From Lentimicrobium saccharophilum (GTDB lineage Bacteria; Bacteroidota; Bacteroidia; Bacteroidales; Lentimicrobiaceae), in the NCBI RefSeq assembly GCF_001192835.1, contig NZ_DF968182.1:905748-969747 (forward strand): 64,000 nucleotides of DNA, read 5' to 3'. Below the pieces are notes generated by a model, which did no database searches, was not told the origin of the DNA, and worked only from the letters and a program-made list of their open reading frames with translations. A program made the translations under genes and the position numbers. Below are positions 44,258 to 53,973 of the stretch, in pieces (the stretch's first letter is position 1; every line of letters begins with the position of its first letter).

Positions 44258-45250
44258 ATGAAGCAAAAATTTCCCCTTCTGCTGATCATCGCAGCGCTAT
44301 TCCTTAATCTCAGTGCCTTTGCACAACTCAAAACCAACCTTGTCTTTTTTACTGAGCAGGGCGAAAGGTTTACCCTGATCCTGAACGGTATCCGTCAGAA
44401 TCCGGCTCCCGAGACCAATGTGAAGGTTACCGATCTGATTGCTCCGACTTATAAGGTAAAGATCATCTTCGATGAGCAGGGGATACCCGATCTGGATAAA
44501 ACCCTGACGTTTAACCAGGGGACTGAAACTACATTTGTCATAAAGCGGAACAATAAAAACGAGTATGTGATGCGCTGGATGAACGAGGTGCCCATTGAGC
44601 AGGCTTTGCCTCCGGCCACGGGTCAGCAGGTGGTTGTTTATACCACCCAGCCTCCGGCGCCCTCCACGGTCACCCAAACCACCACTACCTACACGGAAAC
44701 CTACGGCGAGCCTCAGGGAAATGTATCCATGGGAGTCAGCATCAATGATCCTGAACTGGGCGTGAATATGAACATCAATGTCGGAGGGGCCATTCCGTCA
44801 GGCTCGCAGGCAGTCACCACCCAAACCACTACCACCACTTACTCCACCACCACTACCGCTTCTGACGGGTATTATCAGGAGCCGGTCCGGCAACAGCCGG
44901 TGCCGCAGCAGCAGGCGTATGTAATGCCGGGGTATAATGGACCAGTGGGATGTCCGTATCCAATGCATCCATCTGAATTCCAGGAAGTAAAGAGATCAAT
45001 TGAAAGCAAATCCTTTGACGATACCCGCCTCACCATCGCCAAACAGGTCATCGCCTCTAACTGTTTGCTCAGCGCACAGGTGAAGGAGATTATGCTCCTC
45101 TTCACCTTCGAGGATACCCGCCTCGACCTGGCAAAATATGCCTATGGATATACCTACGACACCGGAAATTATTACAAACTGAATGATGCTTTCACCTTTG
45201 AATCGACCATTGAGGAACTTGATGAATACATCAATGGCTTTCGAAGGTAA
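44258..45250 (+). CDS. Secreted DUF4476 protein with a Thr-rich linker
   Basis: 330 residues. A signal peptide (ending LSAFAQ at about residue 22) is followed by a beta-sandwich of about 90 residues (FTLILNGIRQNP), a Thr/Pro/Gln-rich low-complexity linker (about 130-230) and a C-terminal DUF4476 domain (FQEVKRSIESKSFDDTR, then VKEIMLLFTFEDTRLDLAKYA). The domain is found in many Bacteroidota secreted proteins and its role is unknown. The linker region shows compositional repeats. A strong terminator follows. Confidence 0.85.
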   Translation: MKQKFPLLLIIAALFLNLSAFAQLKTNLVFFTEQGERFTLILNGIRQNPAPETNVKVTDLIAPTYKVKIIFDEQGIPDLDKTLTFNQGTETTFVIKRNNKNEYVMRWMNEVPIEQALPPATGQQVVVYTTQPPAPSTVTQTTTTYTETYGEPQGNVSMGVSINDPELGVNMNINVGGAIPSGSQAVTTQTTTTTYSTTTTASDGYYQEPVRQQPVPQQQAYVMPGYNGPVGCPYPMHPSEFQEVKRSIESKSFDDTRLTIAKQVIASNCLLSAQVKEIMLLFTFEDTRLDLAKYAYGYTYDTGNYYKLNDAFTFESTIEELDEYINGFRR

Positions 45251-45279
45251 TACGAGCTGTATTTTTGCATTTAACCAGG

Positions 45280-45309
45280 GCCGGGAAGATTTTTCCCGGC
45301 TTTTGTTTT
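45280..45309 (+). terminator. Terminator of the DUF4476 gene
   Basis: Arms GCCGGGAA and TTCCCGGC with a 5-base loop, followed by TTTTGTTTTTC. It lies 30 bases after the stop. Confidence 0.88.
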
Positions 45310-45366
45310 TCATTTTAGCATTCTTTTAACAGGCTGATTTTGATAATTCACTGAATTTTTTTTTTG

Positions 45367-45374
45367 TACCTTTG
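45367..45374 (+). promoter_or_regulatory. -7 box for ppdK
   Basis: TACCTTTG, 80 bases upstream of the ATG at 45455. A TTTG at 45339-45342 lies 24 bases upstream, longer than usual. The leader contains a small GC-rich inverted repeat (CGCG region) just after the box. Confidence 0.6.
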
Positions 45375-45454
45375 CACCCGCGTTTGCGCGGGGTTAACCT
45401 GCAAAGAATCAAGCATTGATATTACTAACCTTAATTCAATAAAAACTAAGACAA

Positions 45455-48283
45455 ATGGCAAAAGAGAAGACCAGAAAATCGGTTTATACTTTCGGTAACA
45501 AGAAAGCCGAAGGTGATGCCAGCATGAAGAACCTGCTGGGAGGTAAAGGTGCCAACCTTGCCGAGATGAACCTGATCGGGGTTCCCGTACCTCCGGGATT
45601 CACCATCACCACCGAAGTATGTACCGATTACAACAAATACGGCCGTGAGAAAGTAGTAGAAATGATCCGCCCCGAGGTGGAAGCCGCTGTAAAATATGTT
45701 GAAAAGATTATGGGTTCAGGTTTTGGCGACAAAAAGAATCCCCTGCTGCTTTCCGTACGTTCAGGTGCCCGCGCTTCGATGCCCGGCATGATGGATACTG
45801 TATTGAATCTGGGTCTTAACGATGAAGCCGTTGAAAGCATTGCCAAAAAATCAGGCAACGAGCGTTTTGCATGGGACTCATACCGCCGTTTCGTGCAGAT
45901 GTTCGGCGATGTGGTGCTTGGCATGAAGCCCGCTTCGAAGGAAGATATAGATCCTTTTGAAGAGATCATGGAACATATGAAGGAGGAGAAGGGCATTCAC
46001 CTGGATACCGAGTTCACCGTTGCAGATCTCAAAGAGTTGGTAAAGCGCTTTAAGAAAGCCGTGAAAAAAGTTACCGGTCATGACTTCCCCACCGATCCGT
46101 GGGAGCAGTTGTGGGGTTCCGTGATGGCTGTTTTCGACAGCTGGATGAACGAGCGGGCTGTTTATTACCGTAAGTTGAACAACATTCCCGCTGAATGGGG
46201 AACTGCCGTTAATGTGCAGGCGATGGTATTCGGAAACATGGGCCAGAATTCGGGAACCGGTGTTGCCTTTACCCGCGATGCCGCTACCGGCGAGGATATC
46301 TTCAACGGTGAATACCTGATCGACGCCCAGGGCGAAGACGTGGTAGCCGGTATCCGTACCCCTCAGCAGATTACCAAAGAAGGTTCAAAACGCTGGGCGA
46401 AACTGGCCAATGTATCTGAAAAAGAACGCGCTTCTAAATATCCTTCACTTGAAGAAGCAATGCCTGCCATTTATAAGGAATTGCTCGATATCCAGCAGAA
46501 ACTTGAGGACCACTACCGCGATATGCAGGACCTCGAGTTTACCATTCAGGATGGCAAACTGTGGATGCTGCAGACCCGTAACGGAAAGCGCACCGGTGCT
46601 GCCATGGTGAAAATTGCCATGGATATGCTGAAACAGGGCATCCTTACCGAGAAAGAAGCCCTGCTCCGCTGCGAGCCGGCCAAGCTCGACGAACTGCTGC
46701 ACCCCGTATTTGATCCCACCGCTGTTACAAAAGCCAAGGTGCTGGCTAAAGGCCTCCCCGCTTCACCCGGTGCTGCAACCGGTCAGGTTGTGTTCCATGC
46801 TGATGAAGCCGAGAAATGGGTGGAAAAAGGACATAAGGTGGTGCTGGTGCGCATCGAGACATCTCCTGAAGACCTCAAGGGGATGAATGTAGCAGAAGGA
46901 ATCCTCACCGCCCGTGGCGGCATGACCTCACACGCCGCCGTTGTTGCCCGCGGAATGGGTAAGTGCTGTGTATCAGGCGCCGGTAACCTCAAGATTGATT
47001 ACAAAGCCCGTACCCTCACAATTGACGGAGTTAAACATAAGGAAGGCGACTGGATTTCGCTCAACGGCAGCACCGGAGAGGTGTATGACGGTAAGATCGA
47101 AACACGCGATCCGGAACTGAGTGGTGATTTTGGCAAGCTGATGAAACTGGCCGACAAATATTCCCGGATGCTGGTGCGCACCAATGCTGACACGCCGCGC
47201 GATTCACAGGTTGCCCGTAATTTCGGGGCAAAAGGGATTGGTTTGTGCCGTACCGAGCATATGTTCTTCGAAGGTGACCGTATCAAGGCCATGCGCGAAA
47301 TGATCCTCGCCAACGACGAAGAAGGCCGCCGCAAAGCGCTCAAAAAACTGCTTCCGATCCAGCGTGCCGACTTTGAAGGTATTTTCGAAGCCATGCAGGA
47401 CCTGCCGGTAACCGTTCGTTTGCTCGATCCGCCTTTGCATGAATTCGTGCCTCACGAAGAAGCAAACCAGAAGGAAATGGCAAAAGAGATGGGCATCTCT
47501 GTGGAGGAAGTAAAACAGAAAGTGCATGACCTTGCAGAATTCAATCCCATGCTTGGTCACCGTGGATGCCGTCTTGGTAATACCTATCCCGAAATTTCAG
47601 AAATGCAGGCCCGTGCAATTATTGAGGCCGCGCTGAACCTGAAGAAGAAGGGAATCAAGGCAATCCCCGAGATTATGATCCCACTCACGGGAACTTTGGA
47701 GGAGATGAAGTTACAGGAAAAGATCGTTCGCGAAACAGCAGAGAAGGTGTTTGCCGAGCGTAAAGAGAAGATCGATTACCTGGTAGGGACCATGATCGAA
47801 ATCCCGCGTGCAGCGCTGATCGCTGACCGCATCGCCGAATCGGCCGAGTTCTTCTCGTTCGGAACCAACGACCTTACTCAGATGACGTTTGGTTACTCCC
47901 GCGATGACGCCGGTAAATTCCTCCCTGTATATTATGAAAAGGGAATCCTTAAACACGATCCGTTCCAGATTCTGGATCAGGAAGGTGTCGGACAGCTTGT
48001 GCGCATGGGCGTTGAGCGTGGCCGCAGCACCCGTCCTAACCTGAAAGTCGGGATCTGTGGTGAGCACGGCGGAGAGCCTTCATCGGTTGAGTTCTGCCAT
48101 TCTGTGGGTATGAACTACGTAAGCTGCTCACCTTACCGTGTGCCCATCGCCCGTCTGGCTGCGGCACAGGCAGTAATTAAGGAAGAGGCCGCTTTAGCCA
48201 AATCCAAAAAGACTGAGACCAAAGCAAAGAAGTCCAAAAAGGATGAAGGAAAAGGCAAAAAAGCAGCCAAAAAGAAAAAATAA
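45455..48283 (+). CDS. ppdK: Pyruvate, phosphate dikinase
   Basis: Interconverts pyruvate, ATP and phosphate with PEP, AMP and diphosphate. 942 residues. An ATP-grasp domain ([21 protein letters not shown] at the start, [21 protein letters not shown]), the swivelling phospho-His domain with [15 protein letters not shown] (catalytic His near 493), and the PEP/pyruvate-binding TIM barrel ([34 protein letters not shown]). The last ~30 residues form an extra Lys-rich tail ([19 protein letters not shown] and on). Together with pckA next to it, it sets flux at the PEP node. Confidence 0.97.
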   Translation: MAKEKTRKSVYTFGNKKAEGDASMKNLLGGKGANLAEMNLIGVPVPPGFTITTEVCTDYNKYGREKVVEMIRPEVEAAVKYVEKIMGSGFGDKKNPLLLSVRSGARASMPGMMDTVLNLGLNDEAVESIAKKSGNERFAWDSYRRFVQMFGDVVLGMKPASKEDIDPFEEIMEHMKEEKGIHLDTEFTVADLKELVKRFKKAVKKVTGHDFPTDPWEQLWGSVMAVFDSWMNERAVYYRKLNNIPAEWGTAVNVQAMVFGNMGQNSGTGVAFTRDAATGEDIFNGEYLIDAQGEDVVAGIRTPQQITKEGSKRWAKLANVSEKERASKYPSLEEAMPAIYKELLDIQQKLEDHYRDMQDLEFTIQDGKLWMLQTRNGKRTGAAMVKIAMDMLKQGILTEKEALLRCEPAKLDELLHPVFDPTAVTKAKVLAKGLPASPGAATGQVVFHADEAEKWVEKGHKVVLVRIETSPEDLKGMNVAEGILTARGGMTSHAAVVARGMGKCCVSGAGNLKIDYKARTLTIDGVKHKEGDWISLNGSTGEVYDGKIETRDPELSGDFGKLMKLADKYSRMLVRTNADTPRDSQVARNFGAKGIGLCRTEHMFFEGDRIKAMREMILANDEEGRRKALKKLLPIQRADFEGIFEAMQDLPVTVRLLDPPLHEFVPHEEANQKEMAKEMGISVEEVKQKVHDLAEFNPMLGHRGCRLGNTYPEISEMQARAIIEAALNLKKKGIKAIPEIMIPLTGTLEEMKLQEKIVRETAEKVFAERKEKIDYLVGTMIEIPRAALIADRIAESAEFFSFGTNDLTQMTFGYSRDDAGKFLPVYYEKGILKHDPFQILDQEGVGQLVRMGVERGRSTRPNLKVGICGEHGGEPSSVEFCHSVGMNYVSCSPYRVPIARLAAAQAVIKEEAALAKSKKTETKAKKSKKDEGKGKKAAKKKK

Positions 48284-48311
48284 TCCCTTTTTCTGACAAC
48301 TGAAATTTAAG

Positions 48312-48345
48312 GAGGCAGCCCAAATTTTGGCTGCCTCTTTTGTAT
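48312..48345 (+). terminator. Terminator of ppdK
   Basis: Arms GAGGCAGCC and GGCTGCCTC with an 8-base loop, then TTTTGTATTTATTTTT. The right arm overlaps the likely -33 region of the pckA promoter. Confidence 0.85.
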
Positions 48346-48360
48346 TTATTTTTAACTTTG
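48326..48360 (+). promoter_or_regulatory. Promoter of pckA, overlapping the ppdK terminator
   Basis: TTTG at 48326-48329 and TAACTTTG at 48353-48360, spaced 23 bases, a little long. The -7 box lies 84 bases upstream of the ATG. Confidence 0.6.
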
Positions 48361-48444
48361 CAATCGTTTGAAATCAACCCTATGGATTGAGCAGTCATAT
48401 TTAGATGAATCAATATAAACGTTTATAATCAAACCACCAACACA

Positions 48445-50079
48445 ATGACCAACCAACCAGACAGTGTGTCAGCAGAAATCGGGAAATCGATTGATCTTTC
48501 CCAATACGGGATCACAGATGTGAAGGAGATTTATTACAATCCTTCCTATGAATTGTTGTTCGAGCATGAAATGGATCCTGCGCTTGAAGGATTTGAGCGT
48601 GGAGTGCTTACCAAATCGGGGGCCGTCTCCGTGGATACCGGTGTATTTACAGGGCGTTCACCCAAGGACAAGTATATTGTCCGCGATGAGGTCAGTGAAG
48701 ATACCGTCTGGTGGTCAACCATCGGGAAGAACGACAACCGGCCTTTAGACCCTGCCATCTGGGATCACCTCAAGGGAATTGTGGTCAGGCAGTTGTCGGG
48801 CAAAAAACTGTATGTGCTGGATGCTTTTGCCGGCGCCAATCCCGATTCAAGACTCAGCATCCGTTTTATCGTGGAAGTTGCCTGGCAGGCGCATTTTATC
48901 AAAAACATGTTTATCCGCCCCAGCGAAGAAGAATTGAAGGTTTTCAAGCCTGATTTTGTCCTGATGAACGGATCAAAGGCCATCAATCCACAGTGGAAGG
49001 AACAGGGGATGCATTCCGAGAACTTCGTGGTTTTCAACCTGAAAGAACGCATGCAGATCATCGGTGGATCCTGGTATGGAGGAGAGATTAAGAAAGGCAT
49101 CTTCACCATGATGAACTATTATCTTCCTTTGAAGGGCATTGCCGCCATGCATTGTTCCGCCAATATGGGCAAGGAGGGGGATGTAGCGATCTTTTTCGGG
49201 CTTTCCGGAACCGGGAAAACAACCCTTTCGGCCGATCCCAAGCGCGCCCTGATCGGCGATGATGAGCACGGGTGGGATGATGACGGCGTGTTTAACTTCG
49301 AGGGCGGTTGTTATGCAAAGTGCATCAACCTGAGCGAGGAAAATGAGCCGGATATCTACCATGCCATCCGCCGCGACGCGCTGCTTGAGAACCTGGTGGT
49401 TTTGCCTGATGGCACCATTGATTTCGCGGATGCTTCCAAAACGGAAAATACCAGGGTATCCTATCCCATTTATCATATTGATAATATCGTAAAACCGGTA
49501 TCCAAGGGCGGGCACGCCTCAAAGGTTATCTTCCTTACGGCGGATGCTTTCGGTGTTCTGCCTCCGGTTTCAAAACTTACGCCTGACCAGACTGAGTATC
49601 ACTTCCTTTCAGGGTTTACTGCAAAACTGGCTGGTACCGAACGCGGCGTTACCACGCCACAGCCCACCTTCTCAGCCTGCTTTGGCAATGCGTTTCTTGC
49701 ACTCCACCCGACAAAGTATGCCCTCGAGCTGGTGAAGCGGATGAAACAATCCGGCGCCAAAGCATATCTGGTCAACACAGGCTGGAACGGCACCGGCAAG
49801 CGAATTTCAATCAAGGATACGCGCGCCATCATCGATGCCATCCTGGATGGATCCATCGATCATGCCCCGACGAAAATGATTCCTTATTTTAACCTGGAGG
49901 TGCCCACCGAACTGCACGGGGTGAATCCCGGCGTGCTGGATCCGCGCGACACCTACCCTTCGGCAGAGATATGGAATGAAAAGGCCAGAGACCTTGCGAA
50001 AAAGTTTATCGATAATTTCGATAAGTATACCGATAACGCGGAAGGTAAACGACTGGTTGCAGCAGGGCCGGAGTTGTAA
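48445..50079 (+). CDS. pckA: Phosphoenolpyruvate carboxykinase (ATP)
   Basis: Interconverts oxaloacetate and PEP with ATP; in fermenting Bacteroidota it often runs toward oxaloacetate. 544 residues, usual size. [11 protein letters not shown] near the start, AMHCSANMG, the kinase-1a motif [11 protein letters not shown] at about 252-262, GDDEHGWDD, and [12 protein letters not shown]-like ([15 protein letters not shown]). Arg, Lys and Asp ligands for Mn2+/Mg2+ are in place. It follows ppdK and is convergent with the saccharopine reductase gene. Confidence 0.97.
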   Translation: MTNQPDSVSAEIGKSIDLSQYGITDVKEIYYNPSYELLFEHEMDPALEGFERGVLTKSGAVSVDTGVFTGRSPKDKYIVRDEVSEDTVWWSTIGKNDNRPLDPAIWDHLKGIVVRQLSGKKLYVLDAFAGANPDSRLSIRFIVEVAWQAHFIKNMFIRPSEEELKVFKPDFVLMNGSKAINPQWKEQGMHSENFVVFNLKERMQIIGGSWYGGEIKKGIFTMMNYYLPLKGIAAMHCSANMGKEGDVAIFFGLSGTGKTTLSADPKRALIGDDEHGWDDDGVFNFEGGCYAKCINLSEENEPDIYHAIRRDALLENLVVLPDGTIDFADASKTENTRVSYPIYHIDNIVKPVSKGGHASKVIFLTADAFGVLPPVSKLTPDQTEYHFLSGFTAKLAGTERGVTTPQPTFSACFGNAFLALHPTKYALELVKRMKQSGAKAYLVNTGWNGTGKRISIKDTRAIIDAILDGSIDHAPTKMIPYFNLEVPTELHGVNPGVLDPRDTYPSAEIWNEKARDLAKKFIDNFDKYTDNAEGKRLVAAGPEL

Positions 50080-50145
50080 TCGAAAAGTTTTTCTGAAACC
50101 GGGTGTCGTTTTTTTTTACAGACTTTCCGGTAACTTTGAGTGTTG

Positions 50146-50185
50146 AAAAAAAACGGCTGCCTGATTTTTTGGCAGCCGTTTTTCA
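50146..50185. terminator. Bidirectional terminator between pckA and the saccharopine gene
   Basis: Perfect 11-base arms (AAACGGCTGCC) with a 9-base loop, A tract before and T tract after, so it works on both strands. It starts 66 bases after the pckA stop and 16 bases after the other. Confidence 0.9.
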
Positions 50186-50200
50186 TTAAGTAAAGCTTGT

Positions 50201-51538
50201 TTATCTGATATTCTCGCTTTCCGGAAGTCCGTATTCTTCTTCCATGCGGATATCCAGTTTTTCCAGGGCGTCGAGCACCGGGTTGTAGATTTCGGGGATT
50301 ACCGGGCGGAAAACACCTTTCACGCCGATTTCTCCGTTCAGGATCATTTCCACCCCAATGGCGGCCGGAAGGGCCACGGTACGGGCAATGGATGTGTCGG
50401 TGGCCGGGGTGCCGAAATCGAGCATGCGGGAGCGGATCACCTCCTTGCTGCCATCGGGGTAAGAAGCCAGGAAGGTGTGCTGCATCACCACCATGTCGCG
50501 TTCGGTATGGCCAAGTTCCATCTTGCCGATCATCAGGTCACTGGTGACTTCAAACGGGGAATCTTCGCCGCGTCCCATGGGCTTGTCGTCGAACAGGCCC
50601 AGCCATTCCATGGCTTTGATGGCATGTGCGTTTACGTCGGTTTTCAGGAAGCCTGCAACTTTCTCTTTAATGTTTGTGGCATCGGCAGCGCCGATCTGGC
50701 GGGCGATGAAACCTGCGTAGGTCATGCCGCTCATGTCGAACTTGTCGTATGAGATAAGGTTGAGCTGCTTCATGGCATCAATGCTTTCGCACCATCCCGG
50801 GAAACGGAAAGTGCCGCGCATCATGGTCTTTGTTTCCGGAATGCCGTAAATGTCGATGTAGGAAATCGAATCGCGGTTGGGGTAAACTTCCAGCTTTCCG
50901 ACATTGGTAAAGTCGACCTTAAGCGGATTTTTAAAGAGGTCCTGTGTCGGCACTTCAATCACTTTTCCGTAGCGCAGGTATTTGCCGTCGTTGTTACCGG
51001 CCATTACCACGCCTTTGGGGCTCCAGGAGAATTTATACATAAATGGATTGTCGGCAGCTTCGGGTGCCGGCAATGCGCCGCAGATTGAGTAGAATTCTTC
51101 AATTTTGCCGTTGCGGTTGCGTACATTGTCGATGATGCGCATGGCCGACATATGGTCAATACCCGGATCGAGGCCCAGCTCATTCAGGATAATGATGCCG
51201 GCTTCCTTTGCCTGTGCGTCGAGCGCCTGCATTTCGGGTTTCACATAAGAAGTGGTGACCATATTCTTTTTGTGCTTCAGGCAGTATTTTGCCACCAGCA
51301 GGTGATGGGCATAGGGGAGGAGGCTTACAGAGAGGTCGTGCCCGGCCACCATGGTGTCGAGGGCTGCTTCGTCTTCAACCGTCCAGGCAATGGCCGTGCC
51401 GTTGGGATGGCCCGAGATCATGGCTTCGGCTTTTGATTTGGTACGCGTGGCAACCGTTACATGGATTCCTTTGCTAAGCAGGTGTTTTACAATGGGCTTT
51501 ACCACAAGACCGGCGCCCAGGATCAGAACTTTCTTCAT
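50201..51538 (-). CDS. Saccharopine dehydrogenase (glutamate-forming), LYS9-like
   Basis: 445 residues. A Rossmann start (KKVLILGAGLVVKPIVKHLL) and VVTTSYVKPEMQAL (here MVTTSYVKPEM), NELGLDPGIDHMSAM, and FSWSPKGVVMAG, all typical of the saccharopine reductase/dehydrogenase family that in animals forms the C-terminal half of AASS. It would oxidise saccharopine to glutamate and aminoadipate semialdehyde. The upstream gene codes for the matching LKR half, 78 bases away with a terminator-like hairpin in between. Confidence 0.9.
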   Translation of the reverse strand: MKKVLILGAGLVVKPIVKHLLSKGIHVTVATRTKSKAEAMISGHPNGTAIAWTVEDEAALDTMVAGHDLSVSLLPYAHHLLVAKYCLKHKKNMVTTSYVKPEMQALDAQAKEAGIIILNELGLDPGIDHMSAMRIIDNVRNRNGKIEEFYSICGALPAPEAADNPFMYKFSWSPKGVVMAGNNDGKYLRYGKVIEVPTQDLFKNPLKVDFTNVGKLEVYPNRDSISYIDIYGIPETKTMMRGTFRFPGWCESIDAMKQLNLISYDKFDMSGMTYAGFIARQIGAADATNIKEKVAGFLKTDVNAHAIKAMEWLGLFDDKPMGRGEDSPFEVTSDLMIGKMELGHTERDMVVMQHTFLASYPDGSKEVIRSRMLDFGTPATDTSIARTVALPAAIGVEMILNGEIGVKGVFRPVIPEIYNPVLDALEKLDIRMEEEYGLPESENIR

Positions 51539-51576
51539 TTGTGTCAGTAGTTAAGGGTTGTTGTTGATTTTTTATT

Positions 51577-51607
51577 AAAAACCTGCCCGGTTTTGATTTC
51601 AGGCAGG
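51577..51607 (-). terminator. Hairpin with T run between LKR and SDH genes
   Basis: Minus-strand arms CCTGCC and GGCAGG with a 14-base loop, followed by TTTTTAATAAAAAA. It sits between two genes that must work together, so it may be a partial terminator or attenuator. Confidence 0.55.
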
Positions 51608-51616
51608 CCTGTTTGT

Positions 51617-52924
51617 TTACCTGAGGTAAGTTTCGAGGTATTTAAAGTCATTGGTGAGCTCGCCATTGTGCAGGATCAGTGCTTTTTTGATGGCCCTGGG
51701 AAGGTCCAGGTCTTCAAATGCCTCCGAGAAATCGCAGTCGGCAATGGGTTTGATAAAGTTGATCAGTGCGTCGGCAAAGCCGTTGCTCGAATCGCGGGGA
51801 AGCTCGCTTGGCAGGATGTCCACCGCCATCACCAGCATCCCTTCCCCCTTATGACCCATCATTGGTTCGCGGGTAAACGGGTTGTAAACAAAGATGGGGT
51901 CTTCAATTTCGGTGCCCTTATGGGTGATTTCGATGCTGCCGTCCGGATCGCAGGTAACGTCACCGATAACGGTAAGCTTCGGCCTGCCTTCGCTGAAAGC
52001 CTTTTCGAGATAGTCTTTGGTTACAATCCTCGGATAGCGTGCATCCCAGTACATGCAGTTCATCAGCACACTGAGGTGGGGGATGTACTGCTCAAATACA
52101 CTTTGATAGTTTTCCGGATGAGCATAGTAATCGTGCAGGTCGAAACCGCGGCCGTCTTTATGGGCCGAGAGGTGCTCCTCTTTAAACACCACTTTGTAGA
52201 TCAGGTTGTCTGGCAGGTAATCGCGCTGGCTGAGATCGGTCAGTTTGTCCGGCGAAATTTCCTTCACCGGCAACAGCCCGAGGATTTCCTGGGCACCCTG
52301 CGAAACATTGCCATAGCCGGTAAATCCTACCGTAAAAGGACGAAGTTCGGCCGGAAGGCCTTTTTCGGCAATTTCCTGACCTACTTCCGAAATTACTTTT
52401 TTGGCTTCATCGAGTGAAGCATAATGATGGGCCTGTGAAATTTTCAGGAAAGGAGTGTCAAAGCCATGTTCTTTCAGTCGCAGTCCCAGCGACCACAGGG
52501 AGTTGATCATCCCTGCAAGTCCGGCGTAGCGCCCGAAGAAAATCAGGCGGCGGCCCTGCTCATCCACGATCTTTTCATAATCAATCAGGTTGCAGCCCAT
52601 TTCCATCATGCGTTTCAGCATAGGCATATTGTACGACTGCCCCTTAATTACATGCGAGAAGAAAACATAAGTTTTGCCCGGTTCGAAAAAGGATTCCGGC
52701 ATTTCCTTCACACCCAGAATTACCGAGCATTCTCCGAGGTTATCGGCAATGCGGGCACCCGCCTGCCGGTACTCCTCATCGGTAAAAATGCGCTTGGGCG
52801 AGGACTGCACCACGATGTCGAGATGCTTTCCTTTGATTAATCTTTCCACATGACGCGGGGTAAGGGGTGCGCGCCTTTCCATTACATACTTGTCCTCATG
52901 CCTGATTCCGATAAACTTACTCAT
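51617..52924 (-). CDS. Lysine-ketoglutarate reductase domain protein (AASS N-terminal half)
   Basis: 435 residues. The N-terminal half is AlaDH/PNT-like (IGIRHEDKYVMERRAPLTPRHV), then VFFSHVIKGQSYNMPML, and YEKIVDEQGRRLIFFGRYAG; the C-terminal half has the NAD-binding FTVGFTGYGNVSQGAQEIL and later VIGDVTCDPDGSIE. This matches the LKR half of animal and plant LKR/SDH enzymes (about 450 residues). It would condense lysine with 2-oxoglutarate to saccharopine. The SDH gene follows downstream. Start ATG 52924 with -7 box at 52971. Confidence 0.9.
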   Translation of the reverse strand: MSKFIGIRHEDKYVMERRAPLTPRHVERLIKGKHLDIVVQSSPKRIFTDEEYRQAGARIADNLGECSVILGVKEMPESFFEPGKTYVFFSHVIKGQSYNMPMLKRMMEMGCNLIDYEKIVDEQGRRLIFFGRYAGLAGMINSLWSLGLRLKEHGFDTPFLKISQAHHYASLDEAKKVISEVGQEIAEKGLPAELRPFTVGFTGYGNVSQGAQEILGLLPVKEISPDKLTDLSQRDYLPDNLIYKVVFKEEHLSAHKDGRGFDLHDYYAHPENYQSVFEQYIPHLSVLMNCMYWDARYPRIVTKDYLEKAFSEGRPKLTVIGDVTCDPDGSIEITHKGTEIEDPIFVYNPFTREPMMGHKGEGMLVMAVDILPSELPRDSSNGFADALINFIKPIADCDFSEAFEDLDLPRAIKKALILHNGELTNDFKYLETYLR

Positions 52925-52970
52925 GATTTCCGTTATTGATTAAGTATTTCACCGCTGAAGCGCAGCGGGG

Positions 52971-52978
52971 CAAACTTA
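52971..52978 (-). promoter_or_regulatory. -7 box for the LKR-SDH operon
   Basis: Minus-strand TAAGTTTG, 46 bases upstream of the ATG. The expected transcript start lies in a 6-base inverted repeat (CCGCTG/CAGCGG, 52952-52968), a possible operator or leader hairpin. Confidence 0.55.
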
Positions 52979-53140
52979 AAAAAATTAGTTCATTTTGTTG
53001 ATCTGAATGACAGGATTTATTTTTCACCGGAAAAATGAATACAAAAGCCCCCCGGGCCGGGAGCATCAGTTAACGGCCAGCCTCAATCTTTAAGTGGGAA
53101 AGGGAAACAATTTCAGGGTTTAATAAACGGGTGGTCCTGT

Positions 53141-53767
53141 TCAGCCGCCCAGCAGTTCAAAGTGGCCTGAACCTGCATTGTACTGGTAAATATCTCCGGA
53201 ATGTATCATGTAATGCCATCCGATAAGTTGCAGGGCTTTGTTTTCCACCTTTTCGCGGATGTAGGGATAGGTCATGAGATGACTCAATTGCTCTGTAACA
53301 TTGATCTGTTCGGTGAGCCATTCGCGCGCGGCATGGTCGGCGGATTTCAGGGTGAGGGTGACTTTATCTTTGACTGAAGCGGCCAGTTCCAGCCATTTCC
53401 GGGTGTGCGGAATATGGGAGAGGTTTTCCGGATTTTCCCACAAAGCCGCGCAGCCCCCGCAGTTGGAGTGGCCGCACACGATAATATTTTTAACATTCAG
53501 TATCTGCACGGCATATTCAATGGCGGAGGTAGTGGCAAGAAATTCAACCGATTCACGATACATAGGAACCAGGTTGGCGATATTTCTGACGATAAACAAT
53601 TCGCCGGGCATGGTCTGGGTGATCAGCGAAGGCACCACCCTGGAGTCGGAACACCCGATAAACAGGGTGTGCGGGTTCTGTTTGCGTCCGAGTTTGCCAA
53701 AATGTTCGCGGTTGGCTTCAAAATCCTTTTCTCTGAAGCGTTTTACATCATCTTCAAAACCGTGCAT
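53141..53767 (-). CDS. Beta-class carbonic anhydrase
   Basis: 208 residues. Zinc ligands and the Asp-Arg dyad are visible: Cys39, Asp41 and Arg43 in FIGCSDSRV, then His100 and Cys103 in VCGHSNCGGC. Hydrates carbon dioxide to bicarbonate, likely to supply carboxylating enzymes such as PckA in the cytoplasm. No signal peptide. It stands alone between the LKR gene and the tRNA region; the 216 bases after it and 177 bases before it hold nothing recognised. Confidence 0.95.
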   Translation of the reverse strand: MHGFEDDVKRFREKDFEANREHFGKLGRKQNPHTLFIGCSDSRVVPSLITQTMPGELFIVRNIANLVPMYRESVEFLATTSAIEYAVQILNVKNIIVCGHSNCGGCAALWENPENLSHIPHTRKWLELAASVKDKVTLTLKSADHAAREWLTEQINVTEQLSHLMTYPYIREKVENKALQLIGWHYMIHSGDIYQYNAGSGHFELLGG

Positions 53768-53944
53768 GACTTTTATTTTGTATTATTAACAGTTTTCGGT
53801 TGGCAATGTTGGAAAGGCCTCAATTCAAGATAATTTATTTTTGAAGTGCGTTCGTTTAAAGGTTTTAATACATTTAGTAGTGGTTAACAATAAAAGTCAA
53901 ATTTTTAAAATCGAATCTTAAGTTCTTGGTTAATCCTGAAAATG

Positions 53945-53973
53945 AAAAAAGCTCCCTTTTGAGGAGCTTTTTG
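53945..53973 (-). repeat. Downstream copy of the 29-bp terminator repeat
   Basis: Identical in all 29 bases to 54306-54334. Minus-strand hairpin arms AAGCTCC and GGAGCTT with a CAAAA-type loop, then T6. It follows the tRNA-like remnant just as the other copy follows tRNA-Asp. Confidence 0.9.

Noticed and set aside
44640-44900. Thr/Pro codon repeats in the DUF4476 gene as a DNA repeat array or CRISPR-like element
   Set aside because: The repeats are irregular and keep the reading frame; they encode a low-complexity linker.
50131-50138. Plus-strand TAACTTTG box upstream of the pckA/SDH terminator, as a small-RNA promoter
   Set aside because: It has no -33 element and the transcript would meet the terminator after a few bases.
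51593-52417. A 274-codon plus-strand reading frame opposite the LKR gene
   Set aside because: It is the shadow of a well-supported gene on the other strand and has no motif or promoter of its own.
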